Shown: positions 9,835 to 21,399, counted from the stretch's first letter. The stretch is 64,000 nt of DNA from Amorphophallus konjac (GCA_022559845.1 CM040117.1:79496559-79560558); one strand, 5' to 3'. The notes: a model not told the origin generated them from the sequence alone. Made by a program: numbers and translations.

Positions 9835-12483
9835 CTCATCAGCCAATTCTTCTTCCCAATCTAATAACATGACCTCTTTACCTTTAAGAGCTTCACTCCG
9901 CCTGACCTTCTCAAACACCTTGTCCCTAATGTCGAGGAACGCGCGATCCTTTATAGCTGGAGTGTCACGCTGATGAATGAGAGGAACATGGAAATCTCGT
10001 TCAGGAGGGAAGACTAAAGCAGAGGCCAATGAGGCAAGAGCGTCAGCTAAGATGTTCTGGCTACGAGGGACATGGATGAAGATCAACTTGGTGAAGAGTT
10101 TGGCATAAGCTGAAGCAAGTTCCTGGTATGGTTTGAGCTTAGGATTGATAGTGCGGCATTTGACAAGCACCTGGCGTAGAATGAGCTGACTATCACCAAC
10201 AATTCGTAATTGGGTAACACCATATTTATGAGTAGTTTGAAGGCCGGCCAAGAGAGCTTCATACTCAGCTATATTATTTGTGACAGGGAAAGTAAGCTGA
10301 GCGGCGAATAGGATGGTGACCCCTTCTGGTGTTAAAAGAACCATGCCGATCCCTCTTCCTTGGGAATTTAGAGCTCCATCAAAATTTAGTGTCCACATAG
10401 GATCGTGGGGTTGATTGATGGACATTAGTTCTTCATCTGGAAACTCCGAATTGACAGGATCAAATCGGGGTAGAGGGTGGTGAGCAAGATGTTCGGCAAT
10501 GGCGTAGCCTTTGATAGCTTTCTGTTGAATGTAAGTGATGTCAAATTGAGAGAGGAAGCTTTGCCAGCGTGCTAATCGGTTAGTAAGGACATATTTTTCA
10601 AGAAGGAATTTAATCGGATTCATGCGTGCAATGAGATGAACCTCGTGAGCTAAGAAATAATGCCTTAACTTCTGAACTACCCAGACTAAAGCAGCGCAAG
10701 TCTTTTCCATAGCTGAGTACCTTTGCTCACAGGGGTTAAGAAGTTTATACAAGTAGTATGTTGCCCTCTCCTTCCCTTCTTCATCCACTTGAGCTAGGAC
10801 AGCACCCACAGAGTCATCCAGAACAGAAACATAAAGGATGAGCGGTTTGCCTGGAACTGGCGGCCTCAGGACATGAGGATTGGCCAAATAATCCTTCAAT
10901 CCGTCAAAAGCTGCCTGACACTTCTCATCCCAATTAAACTTGACCCCCGACTTAGTAAGCTCGTAAAACGGCCTACATCTTTGTGAATGCTGGGAGACAA
11001 CCTCCTGATTAATCCTCGAACTTCCTTCAAATTCTTGGGAGGAGGCATATCTCTGATGGCCTTTGCCTTATTGGGATCAACTTCAATTCCCCTTTTGCTG
11101 ACAATAAATCCAAGCAACTTCCCTGATGAAACACCAAATACGCACTTCTTGGGATTCATTTTCAACTAATACTCTCGTGATCTTTGCAAGACTTTAGCTA
11201 GAACCCCAGGATGCTCAATCCTTATTCTTGATTTTATCATCAGATCATCCACGTACACCTTAATATAAATGTGGATCATATCATGAAAAATTGCCATCAT
11301 AGCCCTCTGATAGGTGGCTCCAGCATTCTTAAGTGTAAAAGGCATGACCACATAGCAGTATGTTCCCCACGGTGTAGTAAATGATATTTTTTCTTGATCT
11401 TCCTCAGCCAAGCGAATCTGATTATAACCCGAAAAGTCATCCATGAAGGAGAGAGTCTCAAATCCTGCCGTATTATCAATTAAAACATCAATATGAGGGA
11501 GGGGGAAGTCATCCTTAGGACACGCACGGTTGAGGTCCCGAAAGTCTATACAAATCTGAACCTTTCCATCTTTTTTCATAACTGGGACGATGTTAGCCAC
11601 CCAATTAGGATAGAGGACAACTCTAACAAATCTAGCCTTATGAAGCTTGTCGACCTCTTCTTTCATTTTTAAAGCCATGGTGGAAACGTCTCAACCGTTG
11701 TTTGACCAGGATAGACCCTGGCTTAAGTGTAAGCCGATGTTCAACGAGCGCAGGGTCTAATCCAGGCACATCTTCATAACTCCATGCGAACGTGTCCTTG
11801 TATTCTTGGAGTACCAAAGTAAGCGCCTCCTCTTCGGAGGGCGGCAAGTTCTTTGAAATGAGGACAATCCTGGGGTCTTCTTCTGTATCCAGATTTATTT
11901 CTTTGGTAGGCTCTTCTACCGAGGCTGATGGTTCATCAAATCTCCTCATACCACTAGCAAAGGCATCAGCCTCGTCCTCATATTCTTCGTAACTTTCATC
12001 CCCCTCTTCAATAGGGTCTTCATCATTCATAATCTCATAGACACCCAAACCCTCATAAGAAGCACAAGTACCCTCATATTCTATCTCTGGCAGGATGATC
12101 GCATTCTCTAGAAATTCGGGAAGAGTTGAGCATGCCTGGCACCTTTTAGCCAATTCTAACAGGAATCTACGGGGAATCTGCTTACCCTTGGATTTCTTAT
12201 GTGAAGCTACCCCATGAATTTTATTAGAAGAAGAAGAAGAGCAACTAGCTTGATCATTAGAAGAAGAAAAAGAAGCAGGTGAAAAAGTGGATACAGGAGG
12301 GGATACAGACGAAGACCCTTTGCCAGAAGGGTAGAAAAGATTTGTCAATGAATCCTGGAAGAGCGGCCCCTGGGTCGGGACACTCTCGGAAAGGAGATAA
12401 GAGGTCTCCTCAACGGAGATAGAGGATTGAAAAGTTGAAATTTTGGCATTTTTTTTCTTCTTCATTTTTCTCTTCATTTTCAT
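9835..12483 (-). pseudogene. Tat-B pol: RT and two RNase H domains
   Basis: The pol frame starts in an A-rich stretch at about 12483 (poly-Lys leader, then VEETSYLL and an acidic region). Reverse transcriptase has YVDD at 11244-11255. Two small deletions shift the frame, one near 11660 and one near 10985, and a stop lies at 11166. The first RNase H is at about 10890-10480, and the second, with FDGALNSQGRG, AEYEALLAG, GDSQ and ADALASLAS, at about 10420-9990. The frame is cut at 9834 by Tat-A shortly before integrase. Confidence 0.85.
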
Positions 12484-12604
12484 TTTCTTTTTCCAATAGA
12501 AAGCAATGTGAAGGGGGAATAGTAGGAAGAGTGGAAATTGAAAGATTGGAGAAGGGTTGAATTAAAAACGACCCGCGCGGGGGTGTGATGGAGAGTCTGG
12601 AAAA

Positions 12605-13527
12605 TTACTCAAAGAGCAAGGGAGGAATTAGAGGAGAAACTCGAAGTGAACTTGGAGAAAAGATGACCATGATTGGAGGCGGTCTAGGCACACATGGAAA
12701 CATTTGGAAATACAGGGAGACAAGAAGAGACGGATGTATGGAAGTGAGAGAGAAAAGGCCAGCCCACAGCCTGTCTGTCGTGAAACCTTCTTCATATGGC
12801 ACATCAGGCTCCCCAATGTCTGTATAGTTGCTCAGCAGCTGCCTCTTATGTGTTATCACAGCAGGTTTCTCAATCAACTCATGGATTAGTGGCGGCCATT
12901 CTGGGTCGATCGGCATAAATAGACGACTCAAAGCAATAGCAATATCATTCATGTCAAACCATCTATACCAGTCACACTCTGGATCACCCATTTTCTTTCT
13001 TTTATCAGGCCTTAGAGACTCGAGGGCTTTATAGGTGGCCAATGGAGCAATATGACGAGCAAACTGTCTAGCATGAACATCTTGACAGTCTAACATGGAA
13101 GTGACTATTATAGTCTGCTCATTGTTTTGAGCGCCACCTTTAATAAAATGTGTCTGCAATGTCCAAGTAAGCGGTTGGCGATCTGTCTTCAAAGTTGATG
13201 TCATAACTGCCCATGGTTCTTCTTCATTCTTGCCCGGCCGTTTATAGCCTAGGCCGCCCCGTGCAATCAATCTTTGTGGCTTGACAGGCTTGGTTCTGCC
13301 TTGGAAATTAACACCCAGGCCTTTACCAGCTTGGTACCCCATTTTCATCAGAATATTCCAGCCATGGGTATTTATTATGCTCTTCTTCTTCTTCCCCTTG
13401 GAAGTCAGAGGTGTCATAGCAGCCGTTGTGACTGTCTCTGAGGGCATCGGCCATGGGTTAATGACATCTAACACTGATAACAACGGTTTGTTGGAAGGCC
13501 AAATAGACAGAACTGATGTTGCTAAGT
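12605..13527 (-). pseudogene. Tat-B G-patch region, upstream end split by element N
   Basis: MGYQAGKGLGVNFQG with a following GGLGYK cluster marks the G-patch (about 13350-13240), after a KGKKKK basic run. It shares the WFDMNDIAIALSRLF block with Tat-A. The frame runs into element N at 13533 and resumes at 21404 in the same phase (inserted length 7872 nt, a multiple of 3). It ends with a TAA at 12605-12607, about 120 nt before the pol frame. Confidence 0.75.
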
Positions 13528-13532
13528 GTATG
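13528..13532. repeat. Target-site duplication of element N (left), GTATG
   Basis: GTATG directly before the LTR at 13533 is repeated directly after the other LTR at 21400-21404. Both lie in Tat-B coding sequence, which joins up in frame if N and one copy are left out. Confidence 0.95.
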
Positions 13533-15493
13533 TGATGTGACACAACTAGGGGCATACAGTAAAGGGACAAAGATCCTTGGACCTATTCCGCAAGCACAAA
13601 CACAAAGCAATAAAGTACTAGATTGGGCCGAATCGCCGTCGCACACACACGAGCCCGGGTGACTTGATGATGCCAAGTGGAGATGATGGATCAGGACCCT
13701 TGCTGGTAGAGTGCCAGTAGTGCTAGGGTTGCCCTACCGAGGGTACGAAGCCCACACTTAAGGGGCTGGCAGGGTGCCAATTGGGGCACTAGGTCCCTCT
13801 CTCACACAGCTCACTGTGACCGCTCGTAAGTGGATCACACGGGGTCGGGCGCTCTCTCTCTTGCTCAACGGAGCAATACCACGGATATTGGCTGAACAAG
13901 CACTAATGAGGGAGCAAAGTTCGGAGCTTACCCTGGTTGGTTTGAAGAAACCAACCCTGTTCGGAGACGAGGGCGAGCGGGGAAGTGTGGGTTCCCCGCA
14001 CACTGCGCCGATGAAGCTTGATCCCTGTTTAACTTATACAATCACTACACCTCACACAGGAGGGTGGACTTGGGGTGGGGATGTTTGTATTACAATTCAA
14101 ACACTACCTCCACACAGGGAGGGGCGGTGAGCCGGCCAGGCGGGGAGGGGAGATTCGCCGGAAACGCGAAAGGTGAAGCCGTGGCCGAATCTGCCTGCTC
14201 TCTGCGATAGCTGACTGACAGTTGGTGTCGAGGCCGTAGATCCCGTTCTGGAATTCTGCTGATGGCGAGACCAGTGGGGAACACTTCGTATCTGGAACCT
14301 GGATGCCTCTGAATTTTTCTGAATTCTTCTAATGAAGTTGTGGGTCTGGGACGAGGTTCGATCAGGGAGACAAAATCTGGGCGCGGCAGCTTCCTGTTTC
14401 TGACAGCAGTTTACCGAGACTGCCCCGACCGCTCCCGCACTCTGAATGACAAAACGCCAGAGGCGTTGGAATCTTGGACGAGTCCTCTTCGCAGAAAAAC
14501 TGACGGGGAAACCGTCTGATGTCGGAGAGGGCTGGGGGACTCAGAATGGTGGAGTCAGGTCGTTGCAGGCTGTGGGTGGCAGACCCGTGCAGCCGACGAA
14601 GAAAAAAGGTAACTTTGGTCTCCGGACGCCGATCGACGTTCTGCTTCCTGATTCTGAAAGAAGACTGGACGAGGAAGAACTTTGTAGCAGAGATCTTTGC
14701 CTGATTCTTCCACGGTTCATCGTGGTACAGCTTCTCCTCTGGTTCAGGTACTCTGTAGGGGGAGCTTTGCGCAGTCGGGGGAGATCGGACCTCCCAGGTA
14801 GCACAGATCTCGGATGGGGATGAGACCACCGCCGATGCGAAGCTGAGGGGTGGAGCTTTTCGCCGATGTAGGCCACGCCTTCAAATGATGTTGAAGGACA
14901 CCAGAGCAGCTTCTGCAAGTTTCCTTCTCTCTGCTGCCTGCAAACCAGAACTGGTTCTGCTAGTGATGGAAGGGGTGGATGGAGGAGATGGTGGTGGAGG
15001 GGCAAGGGGAAGAAGATGGATGGCTATGGGAGTGTAATGGACGTGGGAAGGGGAGTGCAATGGAGGGGAAGGGCAAAGAGGAGCAGTGGAGGGGGAAGAA
15101 GGGCGCAGATAGCGGGGGTGGGTGGTGGGGAGAGGGAGTTCCCCCTTGGAGGTGGAGTGGAGGGGGCACAAATGGGCTTGGGGAAGTGGGGAGGCTTCTT
15201 CTTGATTTGGGTGGAGGGTTAATGGGTGGTGTTAATGGTGGCCTAGGGAGGTGGAGGGGTTGTCTTGGGGAGGGAAAAGGTTACTTGGGAGAGGGGATTC
15301 TCTCTTGGGAAAGTGAAGGGTTGTATGGGGAAGGGGAAGGGTTGTATGGGGAAGGGGAAGGGAGTTATGATGATTAATGGCCTTGGGGAGGTGAAGGGGT
15401 GGGGTGGGGTGATGTGGAAAGGAGAAGAGAGAGAGAAGGGGGGCGAAATTTGGAGAGAGAGGGGGAGGAGAGAGAGAGTGGGCCGCCCCTTTT

Positions 15494-15545
15494 AGAGAGA
15501 GAGAGAGCTAGAGAGAGAGAGTAAGAGGGAGAGAGAGAGAGACAA
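15494..15545. repeat. GA microsatellite in element N 3' LTR
   Basis: Interrupted (GA)n run; its counterpart in the 5' LTR (20946-20998) has slightly different lengths. Confidence 0.9.
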
Positions 15546-15615
15546 GAGGGGACAATGCAAATGGCTAATGCTTTCTTTAATACTTCATTAGCTTCTCCAA
15601 GTGGCGATTGGGGTC

Positions 15616-15625
15616 CTATTTATAG
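15616..15625 (-). promoter_or_regulatory. TATA box, element N 3' LTR
   Basis: Minus-strand CTATAAATAG inside the palindrome TCCTATTTATAGGA; the same sequence is in the other LTR at 21069-21078. Confidence 0.65.
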
Positions 15626-16052
15626 GAATCCCAACTTTTACAAAAAGTCCCTGAGAAAAGTACAAATAACAGATAACCAAGAGAGCTGGGGAAAGGGAAA
15701 AGGGCGCCCCTGGGCCAGGCCCTCCTAAATGGGCCCATTAGACATACTAGCCCAATATGAAGACACAAACTTAGGTAAATAACATGATAACCTAGGGACT
15801 TGACTCAAAACAAAGGGGAAATTACATCAAAATGACTCAAGAAAGATATGAAAATTACATAGCTAGACTCAGAAAATCAAGTTGAACATATTGGCGAGCG
15901 TCAGGACCCTTGGAGAAATAGGGAGTGGTAAGCGATGTCCCCATCATACTCCCGGGGTGCGGAGAACTTGACTCTGTCCAGTAAAGATCCATCGTATGCG
16001 GAGGAAGCCACGGCGGGGCTGCCCACAAGTCTACCAAAGGTAGCTGGTCTTC

Positions 16053-18446
16053 TCACCAAGCGAGGTAGCGCCCATACCCTTTGCTCCAGATGACAGTGAC
16101 ATGTTCATATAATATCCGCTCCAATTGCTCACGTTGGCCCCTCTGGGTTGGTGGAACTTTCTCGCAGGTGGTGGCGCTCTCAAGGGGTGGTACAAGCTCG
16201 ATTTCCTCACTAGGTGTCACCGTGGGACCCCTGTATGGCACCAAGTCAGTCACATTGAATGCGGGACTTACTCTGTACTCCTCGGGGAGGTCCAACACGT
16301 AAGCATTTGTGCCGAACCGCCTCAAAACCTGGAAGGGACCTGATCCACGCGACCTCAGTTTGGAGACATTCCCAGGGAATAGTCTCTCGGTTCTCACCAT
16401 CACAAAGTCACCTACACGAAATTCCTGGTGGCGTCGGTGGGAATCAGCCAATTTCTTATTCACCTTATTGCTTTTGTTGATGTGTTTGTGGATTTTCTTC
16501 ATGCAACTCTGTGAACGTTGACTCCTAGTGGATAATGGGGGTCCTGGACAACCAAAAGTGGACCTAGCATGCCATGGTGCTACGTAGACTTTGATGGACC
16601 TAGGAGGACCGAGACATCCATAGGTGAACCTATTATGCAAAGGGGTGTTTGGTGTTGGGGGTCCCGGACATTCATGAATGCTTCCTTCATGCTTAGACTT
16701 CATGATGACTGACTTTGGGGGGCTGGAGCATCCAAATGGGGTCCTAACATGTATGGGTTTCCTAACAATGTTTACTGCCAAAGCGGGACCTGGACACCCA
16801 GATGTAAACCTATCATGCATCGGTCCTAGGGCGTGAGTGACACAAATGATGTGACTAGCCTGAGCACATGATGCGAAATGTTGTGACCCATGTATTCCTA
16901 TCAAGATGGTCCTATCTGTGAGATTTGGGGGTTTCCACTCATGGGGATCGAAGCGGTTCCAAGGGGTGGACATCTTGGGATGGGTCACTCCCTTATTTCC
17001 AAGGTTGATGCCACCCTTGGCATTGACTCTCATAGTGTGGGCGGAATTTCGGAATGGGTGGGTTAGGTTTGACATGGTGGTTGAGGGTAGGAGGGGGTGG
17101 GTGGTGAGTGAAGAATACTCGGAAGCCCATAGGAAGTGGCCAAAAGGATCAAGATGGGTTAAGGGGTGGGTGACGTGGAGGTGGGCTTTAATCCAAGTGA
17201 TCGACCTAGGGTCCCTAGTACACATAGGGAAGTGGAAATCATGAACCCAATGGGACTTATCGTAATGCTCCTTGCAAAGGTGCGAGGGGTAGGGAGAGAT
17301 GTAGGAGGGCAAGGAGGTGGGTTGGTAATGAGGGGCTAGTGGGAAGGGAACATGTGGATCTAGGAGGACTTGGGTTGAGGGGAATGAGGCCTCTTCCCAT
17401 CCTAGACCTTGAGCATTCCAAAGCATACACTCCCTAGTGTGGGCTAGGCACTCGTCTCCTAATGGGGTAAGCACCAAAGTGGATTCCCTAGGTTGAGTGC
17501 CCTTTCCTTGTGGTAGGGGAGTGGTGTAAAACTCATCGGACTTGGGTAGAAACAATACGAGCTCACTCATGCAAGGACCCTTGGTGTAAATGGAGGTGAT
17601 GGACCTGATAAAGGGGTGTGAGAAACTAAGGTACCCCGTATCATTCGCTCCTAAGGCCAGCATGTTTGTCACCTCCATTTGCCTTAGTATGCCTTTAATC
17701 AAGTCCTTCATGGCTCCTACAAAGTAGGACGATTGGTAGGTTGTGTGGAATGGTGGGGCGGGCACAATTGGGTAATGATTTTTCATAGGGGGGTGCATGA
17801 TGTGGAGGAGGAGGTCTTGCTTTAGCCACCCAATGAGGGGTTCCCCTAAAATCACAATTCTCATGGAAGGAGGGGATTTCCATTGAGTGGGGTCAAAGGG
17901 ATCATAGAAATTGAAACTCTTATGGAGGGATTCCTCTATGTCCTTGGATAGGTTGGCCCAAGTAGGACGTTCCCCGATGCATGTTGAACCTTCATCGACA
18001 AGGGGCAACAACGAGAGTGTGGACTCACTAGGAAGTGTGACCTTGAGGAGTGGAGAGCATTTTTTTGTGGGGCTCATTGGGTCAAGTTCCCGAGGGGTTG
18101 GCAGGAAGATTGAAAGCTCACTAGTGCATTGGCCTATAGTGCAAATAGATGTAATGGAGCCAATGGATGAGTAGGCAAAGGCAAGGTACTTGGGCTTAAT
18201 GGGTTCCATGGCCAACATGCTAGTCAACCCCATTTGATAACTCAAACTCCTAAGTAGGTCTTCAAGGGTTTCCACAAAGCAAAAGGATTGATATGTTGTG
18301 TGAAGAGAATGACATGGCACTAGTTGAACTTGCTCTATGGGGAGGTTGCATGGGGTTGAAGGGTACAAGATGGGACCATTTTTGAGCCAGGTAGCTAGGG
18401 GCTCTTCTATGGTTAGCTCACCAGTGGGTGGAATGAGTTGCTCATG
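16053..18446 (-). CDS. Element N ORF: duplicated novel modules, GCPGP repeats, integrase C-terminal tail
   Basis: Open for nearly 800 codons after the TAA at 18447 and in the same frame as the protease-like segment. Two related modules of about 185 residues follow each other; both contain HTTYQS, an S-I-T-S-I block and C-x-S-E-L-x-x-FLP (near 18300 and 17745). DP-x-x-W-K-x-P blocks occur near 17885 and 16930. Then come five GC(P/L)GP-type repeats (16800-16540, about 20-25 residues apart). The last 150 residues are a gypsy integrase C-terminal region: DSHRRHQEFRVGDFVMVRTE, the GPFQVLRRFG block and an FNVTDLVPYRG end. I do not recognise the modules. No RT, RNase H or DDE core is present. Confidence 0.8.
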   Translation of the reverse strand, partial: HEQLIPPTGELTIEEPLATWLKNGPILYPSTPCNLPIEQVQLVPCHSLHTTYQSFCFVETLEDLLRSLSYQMGLTSMLAMEPIKPKYLAFAYSSIGSITSICTIGQCTSELSIFLPTPRELDPMSPTKKCSPLLKVTLPSESTLSLLPLVDEGSTCIGERPTWANLSKDIEESLHKSFNFYDPFDPTQWKSPPSMRIVILGEPLIGWLKQDLLLHIMHPPMKNHYPIVPAPPFHTTYQSSYFVGAMKDLIKGILRQMEVTNMLALGANDTGYLSFSHPFIRSITSIYTKGPCMSELVLFLPKSDEFYTTPLPQGKGTQPRESTLVLTPLGDECLAHTRECMLWNAQGLGWEEASFPSTQVLLDPHVPFPLAPHYQPTSLPSYISPYPSHLCKEHYDKSHWVHDFHFPMCTRDPRSITWIKAHLHVTHPLTHLDPFGHFLWASEYSSLTTHPLLPSTTMSNLTHPFRNSAHTMRVNAKGGINLGNKGVTHPKMSTPWNRFDPHEWKPPNLTDRTILIGIHGSQHFASCAQASHIICVTHALGPMHDRFTSGCPGPALAVNIVRKPIHVRTPFGCSSPPKSVIMKSKHEGSIHECPGPPTPNTPLHNRFTYGCLGPPRSIKVYVAPWHARSTFGCPGPPLSTRSQRSQSCMKKIHKHINKSNKVNKKLADSHRRHQEFRVGDFVMVRTERLFPGNVSKLRSRGSGPFQVLRRFGTNAYVLDLPEEYRVSPAFNVTDLVPYRGPTVTPSEEIELVPPLESATTCEKVPPTQRGQREQLERILYEHVTVIWSKGYGRYLAW

Positions 18447-18920
18447 TTAGGGTTCGGGTTGGTTTTGTGCAATGGAGATTTGAGGCTCATTTTCCACTTT
18501 AACTGACCGCTTTTGAATGGTTTGCTCAAACTTGGAGAGGGCTTGGATATAAGAATTTGGGAAGTGGAACCTTTTCTTGTCTCCCGGGGATTGCAAGTGA
18601 CACCCTTTTCCTTCGGGATCTATGATTGCTTGTTGTTCTTCCATCCATTCTTTTCCCAAAATAATATGTGACCCAAGGGGCCGAATTTTGCACCATGCCC
18701 CACTACCCCACGTAATGGATTTGGAGGGAATGCGGCTTACAGAAGGTACGTAGAACTCTATGAAAACCCATTCCCCATGGATGACAATTTTCCCTTTTTG
18801 CGACAAGGAGTTCACAAGAGTTTGGGAGACATAATTTCCCGATTGGTACTCATCAAGGAACACATTGGTGATTTTGTTGTGGGGTACGACTACTTTGAAG
18901 CTAAAGAACATGGTGAACAT
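18447..18920 (-). CDS. Element N N-terminal protease-like domain without active site
   Basis: First ATG after the primer site (18920). About 157 codons end at TAA 18447-18449, the only stop between this and the long ORF in the same frame. The segment resembles a gypsy retropepsin: VFLDEYQSGNYVSQTLVNSL stands where LIDSGATHNFVS-type sequence is expected, and HIILGKEWMEEQQAIID matches the usual ILGMDWL...ID end. The catalytic D-(T/S)-G is not present, so it is probably not a protease. The single stop may be a recent mutation or may separate two products. Confidence 0.6.
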   Translation of the reverse strand: MFTMFFSFKVVVPHNKITNVFLDEYQSGNYVSQTLVNSLSQKGKIVIHGEWVFIEFYVPSVSRIPSKSITWGSGAWCKIRPLGSHIILGKEWMEEQQAIIDPEGKGCHLQSPGDKKRFHFPNSYIQALSKFEQTIQKRSVKVENEPQISIAQNQPEP

Positions 18921-18965
18921 GAGATTCCTAGGACCCCGATTTGGATAGAACAAATCGAACGACTT

Positions 18966-18977
18966 GCTCTGATACCA
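18966..18977 (-). other. Primer-binding site of element N (initiator tRNA-Met type)
   Basis: TGGTATCAGAGC on the minus strand, two bases inside the 5' LTR end (18980). This sequence is the usual tRNA-Met primer site of plant LTR elements and fixes the orientation. Confidence 0.93.
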
Positions 18978-18979
18978 CT

Positions 18980-21399
18980 TGATGTGACACAACTAGGGGC
19001 ATGCAGTAAAGGGACAATGATCCTTGGACCTATTCCACAAGCACAAACACAAAGCAATAAAGTACTAGATTGGGCCGAATTGCCGTCGCACACACACGAG
19101 CCCGGGTGACTTGATGATGCCAAGTGGACATGATGGATCAGGACCTTTGCTGGTAGAGTGCCAGTAGGGCTAGGGTTGCCCTACCGAGGGTACGAAGCCC
19201 ACACTTAAGGGGCTGGCCGGGTGCCAATTGGGGCACTAGGTCCCTCTCTCACATAGCCCACGGTGACCGCTCGTAAGTGGATCACACGGGGTCGGGCGCT
19301 CTCTCTCTTGCTCAACGGAGAAATACCACGGATATTGGCTGAACAAGCACTAATGAGGGAGCAAAGTTCGGAGCTTACCCTGGTTGGTTTGAAGAAACCA
19401 ACCCCGTTCGGAGACGAGGGCGAGCGGGGAAGTGTGGGTTCCCCGCACACTGCGCCGATGAAGCTTGATCCCTGTTTAACTTATACAATCACTACACCTC
19501 ACACAGGAGGGTGGACTTGGGGTGGGGATGTTTGTATTACAATTCAAACACTACCTCCACGCAGGGAGGGGCGGTGAGCCGGCCAGGGGGGGAGGGGAGA
19601 TTCGCCGGAAACGCGAAAGGTGAAGCCGTGGCCGAATCTACCTGCTCTCTGCGATAGCTGACTGACAGTTGGTGTCGAGGCCGTAGATCCCGTTCTGGAA
19701 TTCTGCTGATGGCGAGACCAATGGGGAACGCTTCGTATCTGGAACTTGGATGCCTCTGAATTTTTCTGAATTCTTCTGATGAAGTTGCAGGTCCGGGACG
19801 AGGTTCGATCAGGGAGACAAAATCTGGGCGCGGTAGCTTCCTGTTTCTGATAGCAGTTTGCAGAGACTGCCCCGACCGCTCCCGTACTCTGAATCACGAA
19901 CCGCCGAGGTGTTGGAATCGTGGACGAGTCCTCTTCGCAGAAAAACTGACGGGGAAGCCGTCTGATGTCGGAGAGGGCTGGGGGACTCAGAATGGTGGAA
20001 TCAGGTCGTTGCAGGCTGTGGGTGGCAGACCCGTGCAGCCGAGGGAGAAAAAAGGTAACTTTGGTCTCCGAATGCCGATCGACGTTCCGCTTCCTGATTC
20101 TGAAAGCAGACTGGACGAGGAAGAACTTTTTAGAAGAGCTCTTTGCCTGATTCTTCCGCGGTTCATCGTGGTACAGCTTCTCCTCTGGTTCAGGTACTCT
20201 GCAGGGGGAGCTTTGCGCAGTCGGGGGAGATCGGACCTCCCGGGTAGCACGGATCTTGGATGGGGATGAGACCACCGCCGATGCGAAGCTGACTGGTAGA
20301 GCTTTCCGTTGATGTAGGCCACGCCTTCAAATGATGTCGTAGAACACCGGAGCAGCTTCTGCAAGTTGCCTTCTCTCTGCTGCCTGCGAACCAGAACTGG
20401 TTCTGCTAGTATTGGAAGGGGTGGATGGAGGAGATGGTGGTGGAGGGGCAAGGGGAAGAAGATGGATGGCTATGGGAGAGTAATGGACGTGGGAAGGGGA
20501 GTGAAATGGAGGGGAAGGGCAAAGAGGAGCAGTGGAGGGGGAAGAAGGGCGCAGCTAGCGGGGGTGGGGAGTGGGTGGTGGGGAGAGGGAGTTCCCCCTT
20601 GGAGGTGGAGTGGAGGGGGCGCAAATGGGCTTGGGGAAGTGGGGAGGCTTCTTCTTGATTTGGGTGGAGGGTTAATGGGTGGTGTTAATGGTGGCCTAGG
20701 GAGGTGGAGGGGATGTCTTGGGGAGGGGAAAGGTTACTTGGGAGAGGGGATTCTCTCTTGGGAAAGTGAAGGGTTGTATGGGGAAGGGGAAGGGTTGTAT
20801 GGGGAAGGGGAAGGGAGTTATGATGATTAATGGCCTTGGGGAGGTGAAGGGGTGGGGTGGGGTGATGTGGCAAGGAGAAGAGAGAGAGAAGGGGGGCGAA
20901 ATTTGGAGAGAGAGGGGGAGGAGAGAGAGAGGGGGCCGCCCCTTTTAGAGAGAGAGAGAGAGCGAGAGAGAGAGAGTAAGAGGGAGAGAGAGAGACAAGA
21001 GGGGACAATGCAAATGGCTAATGCTTTCTTTAATACTTCATTAGCTTCTCCAAGTAGGGATTGGGGTCCTATTTATAGGAATCCCAACTTTTAGAAAAAG
21101 TCCCTGAGAAAAGTACAAATAACAGATAACCAAGAGAGCTGGGGAAAGGAAAAAGGGCGCCCCTGGGCCAGGCCCTCCTAAATGGGCCCATTAGACATAC
21201 TAGCCCAATATGAAGACACAAACTTAGGTAAATAACATGATAACCTAGGGACTTGACTCAAAACAAAGGGGAAATTACATCAAAATGACTCAAGAAAGAT
21301 ATGAAAATTACATAGCTAGACTCAGAAAATCAAGCTGAACATAATGGCGAGCGTCAGGACCCTTGGAGAAATAGGGAGTGGTAAGCGATGTCCCCATCA
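18980..21399 (-). repeat. 5' LTR of element N
   Basis: 2420 bp, partner of 13533-15946. It carries the same inverted repeat (19382-19403), GA microsatellite (20946-20998) and TATA box (21069-21078). Confidence 0.95.
21069..21078 (-). promoter_or_regulatory. TATA box, element N 5' LTR
   Basis: Minus-strand CTATAAATAG; expected promoter for the element, with a long leader of about 2 kb before the primer site. Confidence 0.65.

Larger units (their letters stand above)
13533..15946 (-). repeat. 3' LTR of element N
   Basis: 2414 bp, matching 18980-21399 with scattered substitutions and small indels. It contains a 9-bp-arm inverted repeat at 13935-13956 (arms GGTTGGTTT and AAACCAACC), G-rich minus-strand-pyrimidine tracts, a GA microsatellite and a TATA box. 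Confidence 0.95.
13533..21399 (-). mobile_element. Element N: complete non-autonomous gypsy-type LTR element with novel ORF
   Basis: 7.87 kb bounded by two near-identical direct repeats (13533-15946 and 18980-21399), both TGATG...CATCA, with 5-bp GTATG duplications. The primer site (18966-18977) shows it reads on the minus strand. The 3.0-kb inside has a protease-like domain, duplicated modules, GCPGP repeats and an integrase C-terminal tail, but no gag, RT, RNase H or integrase core. It must rely on another element's enzymes. The 3' polypurine tract is poor: the bases before the 3' LTR read CTCCGCACCCCGGGAGTA in sense. Confidence 0.93.

Noticed and set aside
14431..14829. Minus- and plus-strand ORFs of 120-155 codons in element N LTR (also 19544-20275)
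   Set aside because: Overlapping open frames on both strands in GC-rich LTR sequence, interrupted differently in the two LTR copies; no domain.
14979..15495. Gly/Glu/Arg-rich ORFs in element N LTRs (also 20366-20948)
   Set aside because: Produced by G-rich and GA-repeat sequence open in several frames on both strands; no domain or plausible start.
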